Shown: positions 15,701-27,400 of the stretch, one piece after another
Layout of the letters: each line of letters starts with the position of its first letter
How positions within the stretch are numbered: the first letter of the stretch is position 1
The notes under the pieces: generated by a model
What the model was told of the DNA's origin: nothing
Seen by the model: the letters and a program-made list of their open reading frames with translations, nothing else
Database searches by the model: none
Assembly: GCA_021613535.1 (NCBI GenBank)
Contig: CP075497.1
Span: 8,122,001 to 8,186,000 of the forward strand
Reading direction: 5' to 3'
Length of the DNA stretch: 64,000 nucleotides
From: Adineta vaga
Lineage: Eukaryota > Rotifera
Program-made: the position numbers and the translations under genes

Positions 15701-18700
15701 TTATATTGGAGAAACAATTTCTCGTTGTCGACGAACTAGATTCTACAAAAGAAAAACAAATGAATTGATCATTGCAAAGAAAAAAGTAGAATAGAATATT
15801 CAAACCTCTTTAATACTTGATAATTGTTGTAAGATTTGTTCTTGTTTCGTTGCTGGTCTACTATATTGTGTTGGTTGGGCAGCAGGATATTGTCGATTAG
15901 TATTATCCAAATCTCGCGATGGATAATTTGTATTTGTCTAAAATAGTATGTACATATTAATGATTTTAGATTAGAAAAAGAATTGTTTATGACTTACGTC
16001 TGCTACTGATTGATAAGATGTTGGTTCTACTGGTTGTGAATATGTTTTTGTAGGTTCAGATACTTCATCTGTTCGAGTATATGACTCATAATTATCATAT
16101 CTTTCTAATGATGATGGATGATTTGATGTATATTGATCATCTGTTTTAGCATGGCTCGTTCGAGGATATCTTGTTCCATACACATCGTTTTGCTGTTGTT
16201 GTTGTTGCTTATGTTGCCCTTTAAGTAAATTCATAATAGTTTCATCTTTATGATTTCCATTAGTTGCTGTTTTCGGTATATTTGAACGTGTAACATGTTT
16301 TTTTTCAATTTCACTATCACTATTCCAACGATTATAACATGTTTTCTTTTGTACATCATCGATATAATCATAATTTCCTAATTCAAGATGTTTAAGACGT
16401 TGTCGTTTTTCATAATGTGGATCACGTTTAGAATTTGGAACATATTCAGCACGTTTTTGTTGATTATAATTCCATAATGGACGATTATGAGTATCAACTG
16501 GACCATGATTAGCACGTTGAGTATTTATTTGAGATGTTGTACCAGCATTATGTGCATTCGATGTATGTCGTGATGGTTGATTATCATCGAGAGAACGCAT
16601 ACGAGTTGCTTTTTTACCTGGATAATGAGAACTATTTCGATAAACTCCATTACGTTGATGATTAGGAGCTTGAGGAGGTAAATCTGAATCTTCATAAGCA
16701 TGATTAGGGCCTCGTCGATTGGGTGGTAAACGATAATCATTATGACCATCATGATCACTAGAAGAATAATATAAATGATTTTGAAAAAAAAAAGATTTGA
16801 TATAAATTGAAAGAATATGATTCTAACCTTCGAAATGTAGCATCAACTGTATTTACAGCTTCATCTCGACGAGCATCACCTGATCGATAAGGCTGTTGTC
16901 GATCGAAACCAACATGTAAATGTGATGGTTCACTTTTGCCATTTGTTATTTGTGTAGATGGTGCGTCATAAGTTGGACCAAATAGATTTTCGCCTGTTCT
17001 ATGATTTGCTGTCGAACTGGTGGATTTGACATCTACAAAAGAGAAAAAGAAGATGAAACTATTGTTTAAACAAAAAAGTGAAAGATTCAATACCGTTATA
17101 TTTCGAATTGAATTTATTTGAATCTTGATCATTATAATGTGTTGATGAAACTTCAGATGGTGCATGTCGATTTGCAGCTTCTTGCACAAGTGGATGCATA
17201 TTGTCACGTAGAAAATCTTGTCGACGTTCCGATTCATGTTGTGAATATTTTTTACGTTTATTTTCTTCGATTTGTTTATGTAATTCATCCAACCATTGAC
17301 GACGTTCCAGTTCTTTAGTTGTTTCTACATCTTCCTGATGACGACCATTTCCAAATGCTATATTTGTTCGCATTGCAGCTGGTACACGTACTCGATCTGT
17401 GGGAGGGATTACTGATGATGAATTCTCATATGCTTGTGGTGGTGAACGATGAAGTGGAGGAACATTTGTTATTGGTTGCTAGAAAAGATAAATTGAATAT
17501 AAGAAATTGAATTAAAAAGATATTGAAAGAGACAAACAGATATTCGTGGTTGATTTTCATGTTGTTTAGGTGCACCAGCACCTGGACGTCCAAATGGATC
17601 CCAGTATGCTTGTTTGTCCGCTAGGAAAAAGAAAGCTTTTTGAATTTTAAACGATGTTTAATTCAAAATATACAGTTTTCTTGTTTCCATTGCAGTTGTT
17701 TCTTTTCTATTAATCGTGTTTTGAATGGATCTTGATTTAATTCTAAAAGAAATAGATATGAGATAATGATTAGTTTTAATATGCATCTTACCTTCGTTAT
17801 TTCTAGTTGACATATCTTGTTGATGACCATTTTGTTTTAAAGATGAAGGAAGTAGTGGTGCAGCTGGAGGTTTATTTGTTGGTGGTGGAAAATCATATTG
17901 AAATGTTGATCGTTCTAAAACAGACGGGAAAGAGATAATATAAAACTTCATTGCTTCATTTTATTGAATCATACGAGGTGATGTTGGATTCTTTTTATGA
18001 CGTGGTGATAATTGATGTTTAAGTTGATCATATTCAATTTCAAGTTGCATTCGTTCAATTTCCGCTATAGTAGTAAAAAAAAGTCGCAGTTTAATGAAAA
18101 TTAATTTCGAAAATAGAAATACCTTTTTCTTTCATCCATTTTTCACGTTTTTTATTTGCCATTTTACCTAATGCTTCATCTCGTGGTGTTGTTTGTGATG
18201 CTGGTAATTGTGGTGGTTCTAATACTAAATCTAAATTCGGAACAGCAGGTGCACTAGTTGGTTCACTGTGATATCGTGATGGTGATGATGCTAAACATAC
18301 AATAAACATTTAGAAAAACAACAAACCCCGAGCTCCAATGCAAACAGTTAACATACCCTTGGTATCTGAATTAGTATTTGGTTCACCTAGAAAAATAAAT
18401 AAATGTTATATGATTAAAAATGTTTTGTCTTCGTGTTTCTACTTTTAGAGTTTTCTTTAACAGCATTAACAAGATCAGCTATTTCGTCCATAGTCATATA
18501 GACTCCTAATGATGAGTCATCTTCATTAACTCGTTTTTTATTTGTTGACTGTTCATTTTTAATTGGTTGTCTTTTAGTTTCGGGATATTTCTGATTATTC
18601 GATTTATTTCTTTGTTCTAACTGACGATTAGTAGGAGCTATTGTTCGACTATTTCGTTTTGATCTCGTTTTTGTCGACGAATCATCTATGAATATATTAT

Positions 18701-18881
18701 ATTAATAATGAAAATAATAATAGAAAATATTGCTTAACGAACCGATTAAATCGTAAAATATTTGAGGTTTTCCATTAACAATCTGAGTACGAAAATTCAT
18801 TTTATCAGTTTCTAATTATATGAAAAACAAAATAGGTTATATCATAAGAATAGATTCGATTTTACCTGTAATAGCAGCCAT
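15701..18881 (-). CDS. CCDC66: CCDC66 orthologue (centrosome/cilium coiled-coil protein)
   Basis: In vertebrates CCDC66 is a microtubule-binding protein of centriolar satellites, spindle and primary cilium. Exons: 18881-18866, 18811-18743, 18685-18443, 18386-18357, 18290-18123, 18064-17975, 17914-17792, 17742-17674, 17620-17538, 17478-17094, 17032-16828, 16757-15998, 15937-15806, 15742-15701; 2415 nt, 804 residues. Evidence is the order of short conserved patches: MTMDEIADLVNAV (cf. LTQDQLQQILMTV), EKKQLQWKQE followed by WDPFGRPG, RRQWLDELHKQIEENKRKK (cf. QRKWIEELNKQIEDDRQRK), YVPNSKRDPHYEKRQRLKHL and a C-terminal QILQQLSSIKENLVRRQREI. The linker parts are Pro/Ser/Asn-rich and contain a Gln run near 16193-16207. 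The exon joins at 18743 (GTTCGT) and 17538 (GTTTGT) use weak donors. The name rests on patches, not overall identity. Confidence 0.8.
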
Positions 18882-19059
18882 TTAATCGATCTTATAAACG
18901 AGTTTACCAAGGCTTCATAAATCTAAAAAATATTCCTATGTTTTCAATTAAGTGAATTCCAATGTCGTTTTTTTAAGTAGTATAGTAAAATTCTTTTTTT
19001 TTCTTTGTTTGTATTTTCAAAACAGTTTCATTCATCCATGAGCACCAATCACGGGCAAC

Positions 19060-19072
19060 GTTGCTTAACAAC
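19060..19072. promoter_or_regulatory. Imperfect X-box-like motif
   Basis: GTTGCTTAACAAC: half-site GTTGCT, one spacer base, then AACAAC. It departs from the RFX consensus GTNRCC(0-3N)RGYAAC at two positions. Weaker than the site at 19201. A GGGCAAC half-site abuts it on the left. Confidence 0.35.
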
Positions 19073-19200
19073 AGCCTTCCTTTTCTTTTTTATCAATTCA
19101 TTTGATTATAATCAGAGATTTTATTATTTTATTCTAAAATTTACAGGTAGATCATCGAAAATCATCAGAATCTTTCGATATAAAATCAAAGAATCTCATG

Positions 19201-19213
19201 GTTGCTAAGCAAC
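19201..19213. promoter_or_regulatory. Palindromic X-box-like motif (RFX site candidate)
   Basis: GTTGCTAAGCAAC is a perfect dyad of two 6-base half-sites around one A and matches GTNRCC(0-3N)RGYAAC with one mismatch. It lies 75 bases upstream of the LRRC51 ATG and 320 bases from the CCDC66 ATG. RFX factors use X-boxes to drive ciliary genes in animals, which matches both flanking genes. Confidence 0.55.
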
Positions 19214-19288
19214 ACTCTATATTAGCTCAATAAGCATGATCATATGTCAGTTTTTGTAAATTCTATTTTTTTTGTCTAGCGAACAATC

Positions 19289-20123
19289 ATGGCTTCAACT
19301 ATGAATTCGAAAAGAGTTGTTCCACCGTCAGAGAAGCGTATTGATAACCATGCGCAATCATATCCACCGTTGGATTATTCATTTCATAATGCACAACATC
19401 TTGAAGGTAGATTTATAGAATCTATTTGCTTCTTTATATTGTTAGTTATCTTGTATAGACGCTGTTGTTGAACCACGTATGTTATCGAATGGACCGAAAC
19501 TACTCAAAGAAGGTGACCGATATCATTCCTACGGTATTAATTTAAATCATAATGCCTTACATGGCCCTTTGGAAACATTTCCAGAATTTGTACGATCAAT
19601 TTTGGTTAATCCAAATGCTCTTTCAACATTAGATTTATCATTTAATGTATTTACAGAAATTCCGAGTGTAAGTGCATATGAAAGATTTTCAACACATCGT
19701 CCATGTCTATAAATATATTCCCTGACTCATAAAATATGTAGGAAATAACAGATGTCGTTAAATATATTTTGGTTTTCTCCTATTTGCTGATACTTATAAC
19801 GTGTCATTGATGTGGGTTTTTTCATATAGGTTGTCACACAATTTTCTGCATTAAAATGTTTTTACTTCCATAAGAATATGGTTAGTGATATGACCGAAGT
19901 ACAAAAATTAGCACCATTAAAACAATTAAAATATTTAACATTACATGGAAATCCAATCGAAATAACAGTGCCTTTTTTACGTTCTTATGCTTTATGTTTA
20001 TTACCCGGTTTACGTAGTTTAAATTGTACGCCTGTAACAAAAGGCGATCGAAAAACAAGTGAAGTGTGGGGCGGAATGAATAAAAATTTACTTCCAAGAT
20101 ATACAAATAAAAATTTGAAATAA
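19289..20123 (+). CDS. LRRC51: LRRC51 orthologue (short leucine-rich repeat protein)
   Basis: Exons: 19289-19406, 19459-19667, 19830-20123; 621 nt, 206 residues (human LRRC51 192). Diagnostic pieces: YPPLDYSF at the N-terminus (human PPLDYSF), LSTLDLSFNVFTEIPS, CFYFHKN, LKYLTLHGNPIE and the C-terminal VTKGDRKTSEVWGGMN, which matches VTKADRTTAEVWKRMN. Four to five LRRs are capped by the last motif. The cellular role is poorly defined; in mammals the gene lies at the LRTOMT locus, and expression profiles link it to ciliated tissue (inference). It shares an upstream region with CCDC66, and the next gene on the strand starts 38 bases after its stop. Confidence 0.9.
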
Positions 20124-20140
20124 TCACTATTGAGCTTCTT

Positions 20141-20148
20141 TTTTTTAG
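20141..20148 (+). other. Candidate trans-splice acceptor between LRRC51 and the E2 gene
   Basis: TTTTTTAG sits in the 38-bp spacer between the LRRC51 stop and the next ATG, with no room for an upstream exon or an independent promoter. A polypyrimidine tract plus AG at this place is what spliced-leader addition to a downstream operon gene would need. Confidence 0.4.
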
Positions 20149-20161
20149 ATTAAAATATTTC

Positions 20162-20664
20162 ATGGCCACTTCTAATTCTAGTGCTGGTGCTAGTGCTAGT
20201 ACCAGTGCATCGGCACCCTCTAGTCGACAAACTATACAACTTCAAAAGAATTTGGAATCGTTAAAAAATAATCCATTACCATTTGTCCGAGATTTAGAGT
20301 TACGAGCAGGTGAGGCTGGTAATGAGATGACAGGTACAATGATCGGTCCAGAAAACACTCCTTATGCTGGTCGTGATCTCGAGTTCATTATCAAATTTGT
20401 ACCCGAATATCCATTCAAACAACCACTGGTCCACTTTCTAACTGCTATAAGTCATCCAAATGTTAGTAAAAAGGATGGCTTTGCATGTCATGATCAAATG
20501 ATGTCTCAATGGAAACCACTCTCTTTCAGAAGTATTAACTAACATATATTCATTATTAGAAAAACCAAATTACGATGTACCCGTTCAAGACAATATACTT
20601 GTTAAAAACGAGTCTACAAATAGCTCGTGAATGGACTCACTCACATGCTTTCCCAGAACAATAA
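20162..20664 (+). pseudogene. Ubiquitin-conjugating (UBC/E2) gene, disrupted frame
   Basis: E2 fold read in three frames. Frame 1, 20162-20542: a Ser/Ala-rich N-terminal extension, then helix 1, GPENTPYAGRDLEFIIKF, PEYPFKQP, HPNV and DGFACHDQMMSQWKPL, where the Cys aligns with the catalytic position; a stop follows soon after. Frame 2, about 20523-20630: SEVLTNIYSLLEKPNYDVP, the helix that should follow WKPL. Frame 3, to the stop at 20664: IAREWTHSHAF, the C-terminal helix of UBE2D-type enzymes. Two one-base shifts therefore separate the pieces. Alternatively, 20466-20529 has perfect intron ends (GTAAAA...CTCTTTCAG, 64 bp) and would join frames 1 and 2, but would delete the catalytic segment. 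A decaying gene is my first reading; assembly error is possible. Confidence 0.6.
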
Positions 20665-20965
20665 ACGAAAAATTCGTATAGTTTTATATGGAGGTTAACG
20701 GTGACTCATTTTCGTAGATACGTTTTCTATAATAATTATGTGTTCTTTCTGTGATTAGAATTCATTCAATCACTCTCTATTATTCGTGTGAGACCTAGTT
20801 GAAATGTTGTACGTTTTCATATCATTTTTTTCCTTCCTTATAAGAAACGATAACGTTTTTGCAATGTGGAATTATTATTAATCAATAAAATAAGCTAAAG
20901 ATTTGCCTCAATAGATCAATCGTTCTTTCACCAAATATGTTTTCATTCACTTCTTTTTGGTACAG

Positions 20966-21340
20966 ATGCAAGGAATGGATGATATTTATGATGACAAAAG
21001 TGTATCGGATATATTGAAGAATTTGAATACAAATTATTCAACTGAATTAGCAGAATTAGTTGAAATGACATTCGGTTCTAAACCAGAACCTGAACTTCAA
21101 CGACTTTCAACAGCTGAAATGATTGCAATTGGATCATTTGGTTTTCGTCTATTGTGTCATTATCATCGATGGGAAACAGCAGAAAAAAACGATCGAATGT
21201 TTCATGAACATACAGATGAAACAACTCGCATTTTTACAATTCCATTTCCAACACAACCTCGATCTCGAGAGGAACTTTTAACTGTCATTGAGGAGATGAT
21301 CAAAGATGCGAAAGCAAGTTATTTGAAAGGTTTTGACTAA
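20966..21340 (+). CDS. Unknown 124-residue acidic protein
   Basis: Open frame from an ATG that directly follows GGTACAG, an acceptor-like sequence, so either this is the last exon of a longer gene or the mRNA is trans-spliced. Not recognised. The protein is acidic and probably mostly helical (DDIYDDKSVSDILKNL near the start, LLTVIEEMIKDAKASYLKG at the end) with no signal peptide, membrane segment or cysteine pattern. Codon use and sequence complexity look coding. It lies 300 bases after the disrupted E2 frame and converges on the NO VEIN-like gene, with 123 bases between the two stops. Confidence 0.6.
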   Translation: MQGMDDIYDDKSVSDILKNLNTNYSTELAELVEMTFGSKPEPELQRLSTAEMIAIGSFGFRLLCHYHRWETAEKNDRMFHEHTDETTRIFTIPFPTQPRSREELLTVIEEMIKDAKASYLKGFD

Positions 21341-21463
21341 TTCCATCGAAATATAAAGATAGAGTAACAATTCAAATGATTAAGATTCATTGATTAGAAA
21401 TTATTTTTATTGATTTAAAATTAAAATTAAAATGAAGCTTACTAGAATAAAAAGACAATTTTT

Positions 21464-24400
21464 CTAATCATTGGATTTTGATACAATAGTCATACTAAGT
21501 TTAAGATGTTTCTTCTGTAAATTATCTTTAATTTTATTGATGACTGTAATTGTTGATAAATCTCGATTATCTGCATAATAAACTCGATAAATGAAGTAAT
21601 TTGATGAATGTTGAAGAAGATATTCAACTTCACTAATCGATACTAAAAATGTATTTTGATCAGAGGTACGAGTGGTTTTTACTTCAATATATTCGATCCG
21701 ATCGTTATCTGATCTGATAATTATACGAATATCATATGGTGCACCGGATTCAGTTGTTTCATTTAACCATTCGATACTTTCTTTTGGATATTTCCATTTC
21801 AAATAATTAAAAACAAATTCTTCACCTTGACGACCAGTGAGTATATCAGCTTCATTACCAATAGGATGACAAGGAATAGTGATCGATGAGTCGTTTGTCA
21901 ATAATGATGATGATGATGATGATTCGAAAAGATCAATAAGATTGGAAACATTAATACGTTCAAAGTTAGCGGCTGGTAATAAAACAGGATCCGAAAAGAC
22001 GATGGGAGCATGTGGTTGAAGAAAACGATCTTCAGATAATGTTTTATTGTCATCATTTGATTCTGATTGATTCTGATCTATTAAAATTGATAAAATCAAA
22101 TTAAATAAATAGAAATATCAAATTTCGAATCGAATTAATGTTATATAACTTACCATTTAAATGTTTGTTATTATTTGTCTTCCTAGTTCGATGTTCATGA
22201 TCTTCAGATATTTGTGAATCGTGCTCATTCATGTGTAATGTTGATACATGCTTTTCTACTATGAAATTATCCGATTTCGATTTTGATTGTATTTTAGAAG
22301 TTGATTTTGCTGGGGAAGGTTCATCTGATTCAATTACACTTGCTCTCAAAGGAAAACTAGTTAATCGATTAGCATCTTCTTCATTTGGCACTTCTTTTGG
22401 ACGAGGTTTTGGACGACGAGTAGGTTCATTACTCAATTGTTCAATTTGTTCATTAGTAATCACAGGTTTCTCAATCACTTTCGTTTCTTTTTCTTCTTTT
22501 GGCAACACAGATGGAACATTTTTCTTCGCTATCTCTGAAATAAACCATTTTGGTTCATAATTTCCTTTCAAACTTTCACGTAATTGATCTAAACCATGTT
22601 CAACATTATTCTGATATATTTGCACAAGTTTTCGAATATATGTTAAAAGTTTTGATCGAGCCGTTTCATTTTCCACAATGAAATCAACCATAGCATCGAT
22701 ATATCGCATCTCGGAATTTTCATACTTTTTTAATATATAGAATTTACACGATTTACGATCGACATATGTATCGATATTATATGAAGTCGGAGGTGTTTTA
22801 ATAATATTAGAACCGTAGCAATATGAAAGTTGGATATGATCAACACATAAGAATTGCATACGAGCAAATATTGTTGAAAGATCAGTAGATCGAGTATCGG
22901 ATATCAACGAATGATCTAGTAGAAAATGTTGAATAAGATCAATTGAATGACGATAAAAGTCCGATAGATTTGTTGATAGTTGTTCATTTTCGACATGAAC
23001 TTTTGTTTGAATGATATCATCGAGATCTTCGATATTAAATAGTATACAAAAATTCTTTTTAAACTCATTTACAATATCAAAACCTGAAATATGAATAATA
23101 ACAAACGAAAACTTAAATATCATATGTGTCTTACTAGGTAGTTTAATAATTGATAATATATCAACAAATAGATTTACAATATTGGTATCATGTGGATAGA
23201 ATGGATGATCAGTGTATTTCATTAATTTTTGATTTTCATTCATACACGGAATAAATGAAAGATTGAGTAATTTTTCTATATTGAAAACAAATGTTTTGCA
23301 AAACGTTAAAACAATCAACAAATTTTCTATACCTCGAATTTCTTCATGTTTATCTTGTTTTATAGTTAATTCTGTAATTATTTCAATAATTTGCCAGATT
23401 TTATCATAATCTTGAATAATTGATAACAAGGGTATATAATCATCAATAGCTGGTTGAAATTCAACACCAAATATGTCAAGAAAGAATGATTGCAAACTTG
23501 GATTGTTATTATTATGACGATAATAGGATTGAAGGGAAATTCGATCGCTTGAAGATATTTTAGTATCTTGTGACGATAGAAGTGAAAGTGGATCATTCCA
23601 AAATGTTTGATGAGCAAATAAGAAATCGCCGGTATTTTGATTACGTGGAATAAATATAAGTGGCCAGAGACGAAATTGATACATAAGATGGCGAGTTTCA
23701 TCATTTGATGCAAGATATTGATAGATTAGATGGAAATTATCAATTGTATCCAAACAACTTTGTCGAAATGTATTGGGGAGAGTACAAGGAATACTAAAGT
23801 AGAATAAAATCGATGATAGATTATTATATTGCATAAGATAGTTTTTCTATACACTTTATTTTGTTCATGAACTTACGCGTCAGATGTATTTGTTTGATTG
23901 ACTAAATTCCACAATGTTTCCATATCTAAATCACACGCCCATTTCATCAATAATTCAAACATAGTTCGATGTGAAACATATCGTTTGATGCCAAGTATAT
24001 TACTAATGAAATCTGTGTTGTTTAATGATACTTTTGATTCATCTAAATGTGGTACATATCGTCGAAAAGCAGATGTTTGATTATCGGATGATAATAAATA
24101 AACATCATTCGGTTTAAATAATTTACCACCAACAACAGGAATCCAAGCATGTTGTCGAACTGAAAGACAAAATGAAGATTCAACACCTGATATTGGTGTT
24201 GGATTATGTTTGTATGTATAAGCTAAGCATACTGAAGCTGAATAATATAATGCAGTATGCTGATATTGATTATTTAGGTATTGAAGTAATTGTCCACATA
24301 AATCAAGATCATCGATGTTATTCTCATCGAGTGTTGATATAAGTTTATCAAATTCTTGACATGAGCAATCTTTGATTATAAATGGTTCATCAATTTGTTC

Positions 24401-27400
24401 AGATAATCGAGAAATTGAATATACCCATTTAGTAGTAGCAAGTTCCGAGACTTTAACAAAATCTAATGAGAGACAAAAATAACTTCTAGTAAATCATCAA
24501 TCTATACCAATCTTACATTCGTCTTTGAAATTCATTTGAAGAAAATCGCTCATATTTAGTTCTTTGAGAAATGAAACGAAACTACGCATGTCGTTCTCTG
24601 TACGTAATAATTGAGTGTGATATTCTGTATAATAATCATCGGAAATGAATATAAATTGATATTTTGGTAATTTCAAAGATTCCAATGACTTTCGACAACC
24701 ATATTTCGATGTTAAATGAACAATAACATCTGATGAACCCAATGAAACAAATGTATTACCACGTGTTTTAATAATTATATTATTCTGCATTGTTTTTAAT
24801 TCATTTTCAAAATTTTTTTCTCGCTGTTCTAAATAGATATATTCATAAATACACATAAGATAAGCCATCAATACTGAATCCGATTTTGACGACCAACGAC
24901 TTGAATCGGACATGATGGGTAACATTTGTTGACGATATATCTCACGGATATTATGTCCTTCAGTAATACCTAGAACATTTAAGAGAAAAGAAATAGATGA
25001 TGATGATGAAAAATGTCGATTATTTACCAAGTTTTCGAAGAAGACGTTTAATGGAATCTAGTTGACGTGGATATTTATCTTCAATGATATTCAATAATTG
25101 CTCATCTAACGTTGGCATATCATCAAGAACAAGTTTTAAATGTTTTGAAAATCGAATTGATTTATCCAATGGAAATGAAATAGAATATTTATTAAATTCA
25201 TTCACTGACATTAATCGTGAATGTTGTTTAATAGGAAGAATTTTCATTTGTTTCAGTTTAGTAATCGTGTCTTCTTCATTTTTTTCATTATGATCATGAT
25301 CAAAATAGATTTGTTTACGTTGTTGTTCAAGGCTATAATCAAGACATACAAGCCATTGTGCAACTGAAAGAAGAAGAAAAAAAATCAAGAATAATTAGTG
25401 TTTTATTTTGTATTAATGAAAAAAGAAAAAAAAAATATATACTTTGTTCAATAGATGAGGTTGTTTTTGGTCGTTCTTGTTCATTTTGTTGATATGATAT
25501 TTCAATAAGTCGTGTAATCGGCAAAATCAAGTTGACGACAACCTAATTTTAGAAGAATTTGTTCGTCACATTCGAGAACTAATTGTTCATGAACATAATA
25601 ACTATTAAAATGAGCAATAAGTAAATCTTGTGAGAGAATCTTTCGAATATGTGGATCTCGTATAATCATACATTTCGATGGTGAAACCCAATCAATGATA
25701 CTTTCCTCTTTTTCATTTTGTCGAACAATTGGTAATTCAATGATTCCCGTTAATAATTGGATACTTTCATCAACAAATGCATTGAAATAAGAATCAAGTT
25801 CATTTCGTGATGGAATCAATTTAAGAAAATATTTAATTGCATGTATTGGTGTTAAATGATTGGTAATGTGTGTATCGATTGATGATGAAACGAGTAAATC
25901 AGGTAAACGTTTAAATTGAAGATAAGCTAAAGAAAGAAGACAAGTCATTTCAGTTTTTAACCACTCATTCCATAGATTATCACGACGTATTTCTTGACGA
26001 GTCGCTGGAATTTCAAAATCTGCTTGAAGAATAAATCGAAAGCCATAGGAACGAAGTGGTAGATATGCAAAGAGAGGTTGTGTTGGTAGAGGTTGATTTG
26101 AAGATTCTTGAATTTTATTCAAAGGATAAGCAACAGCAATCGTTGTTGAATCAACTTCACCTTTAATATCACGTAATTTTTCCTAAAATTTATATAGAAG
26201 AATTTTATAATCAGTTAATTTATTAGAGGAAATTGTGATTACTTTGATATGTGTTGGTACATCAATTACTTTTTTAACGACTAACCAGAAATTATTAATA
26301 ACAGATTCATTCGTCATTTTTTCTTGTAATTCAATAATCTGTCCTTGAGCATGATCGATTCTAGTAAAGACTCGAGTAATTGAACCCGATTGTTCATTAA
26401 TAATTTCAATTTGTCGTAAACGATTAAGAAAAAGTAAAAGTTTTGCTTGAATATCTTTAAAGTTTCGTTCTAATCGATCATGTCGTGTTTCTTGTTTCAA
26501 TGGTAAACGAATGCATGTGGTCCATTCATCAGAATTAGGTAATATTTCTTCATATTGATCTAACCATATTGGTCGAATATAACCAATCTGTTTCGTACCA
26601 TTTATCGTATCAAAACGTATATGATAATTTCGAGAATGAATTTCAGGTCGATGTGAGATCATAAAAACGGATTTAAATCCAATACCTTTATGACCAGCAT
26701 AACCTTGTTTATGTTTTCCTTTTGTTGAAGCACCAACATTACAAATAGCTGAAATATTACTTGCTTGAAAACCAATTTCATTGTTACAGACAAGAATTCG
26801 TTCTTTAGCAAGAATAAATCGTAAAGTTGGTAAACATTCAGATGAATATTGATTATCATCTGCATTTTGAATGAGTTCAAGAACGAAATGTCCTTGATCA
26901 GAATAGAGATCTGTAGATAATTTTTCTAAACTTCGTTCAATCATTCCTTGAAGATTACTAACTATTGATTGACCAGTTGAATCAAGTGTACTATCAACAC
27001 CAAAACCACGACGTATAGATTCAATATGTTCGAATGCAGCTTTTGATGAATTCTTTTCATCATCTGTATAATTTATAATTGGAATCACGGAAAGACTAGT
27101 AGATTCTTCAACTTTTGAAACAATAGGAGACACACCATGAATGATTGATGATTCGATGGAATGATCTATGATAAAAAGTAAGTAAATAGAAATCGTTTGA
27201 GATGAGTATAGACAAGAAAATATCTTCTTTTACTTCTGTTGATGTTATCTTTTTGTAATAATGTATCGGTTATCTTAACTTCAAATTGCTCCTCTAATTC
27301 GACTTGATTTAACCATTTCTCTTCATTTTTCCATTCGACAATATTAATCATATAACCGAATAATTCTAATTTGGTTCTCTGTTGCATATTAGCTAGATTC

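Larger units (their letters stand above)
18882..19288. promoter_or_regulatory. Bidirectional CCDC66/LRRC51 promoter region
   Basis: The two genes start 407 bp apart on opposite strands, both plausibly ciliary. The gap holds two X-box-like sites (separate entries) and, just before the LRRC51 ATG, a T-rich tract ending in TCTAG (AG at 19278-19279) that resembles a 3' splice site. Confidence 0.6.

Noticed and set aside
22231-22560. 109-residue plus-strand frame inside the NO VEIN-like gene
   Set aside because: Shadow of a Ser/Pro/Arg-rich coding exon on the opposite strand.
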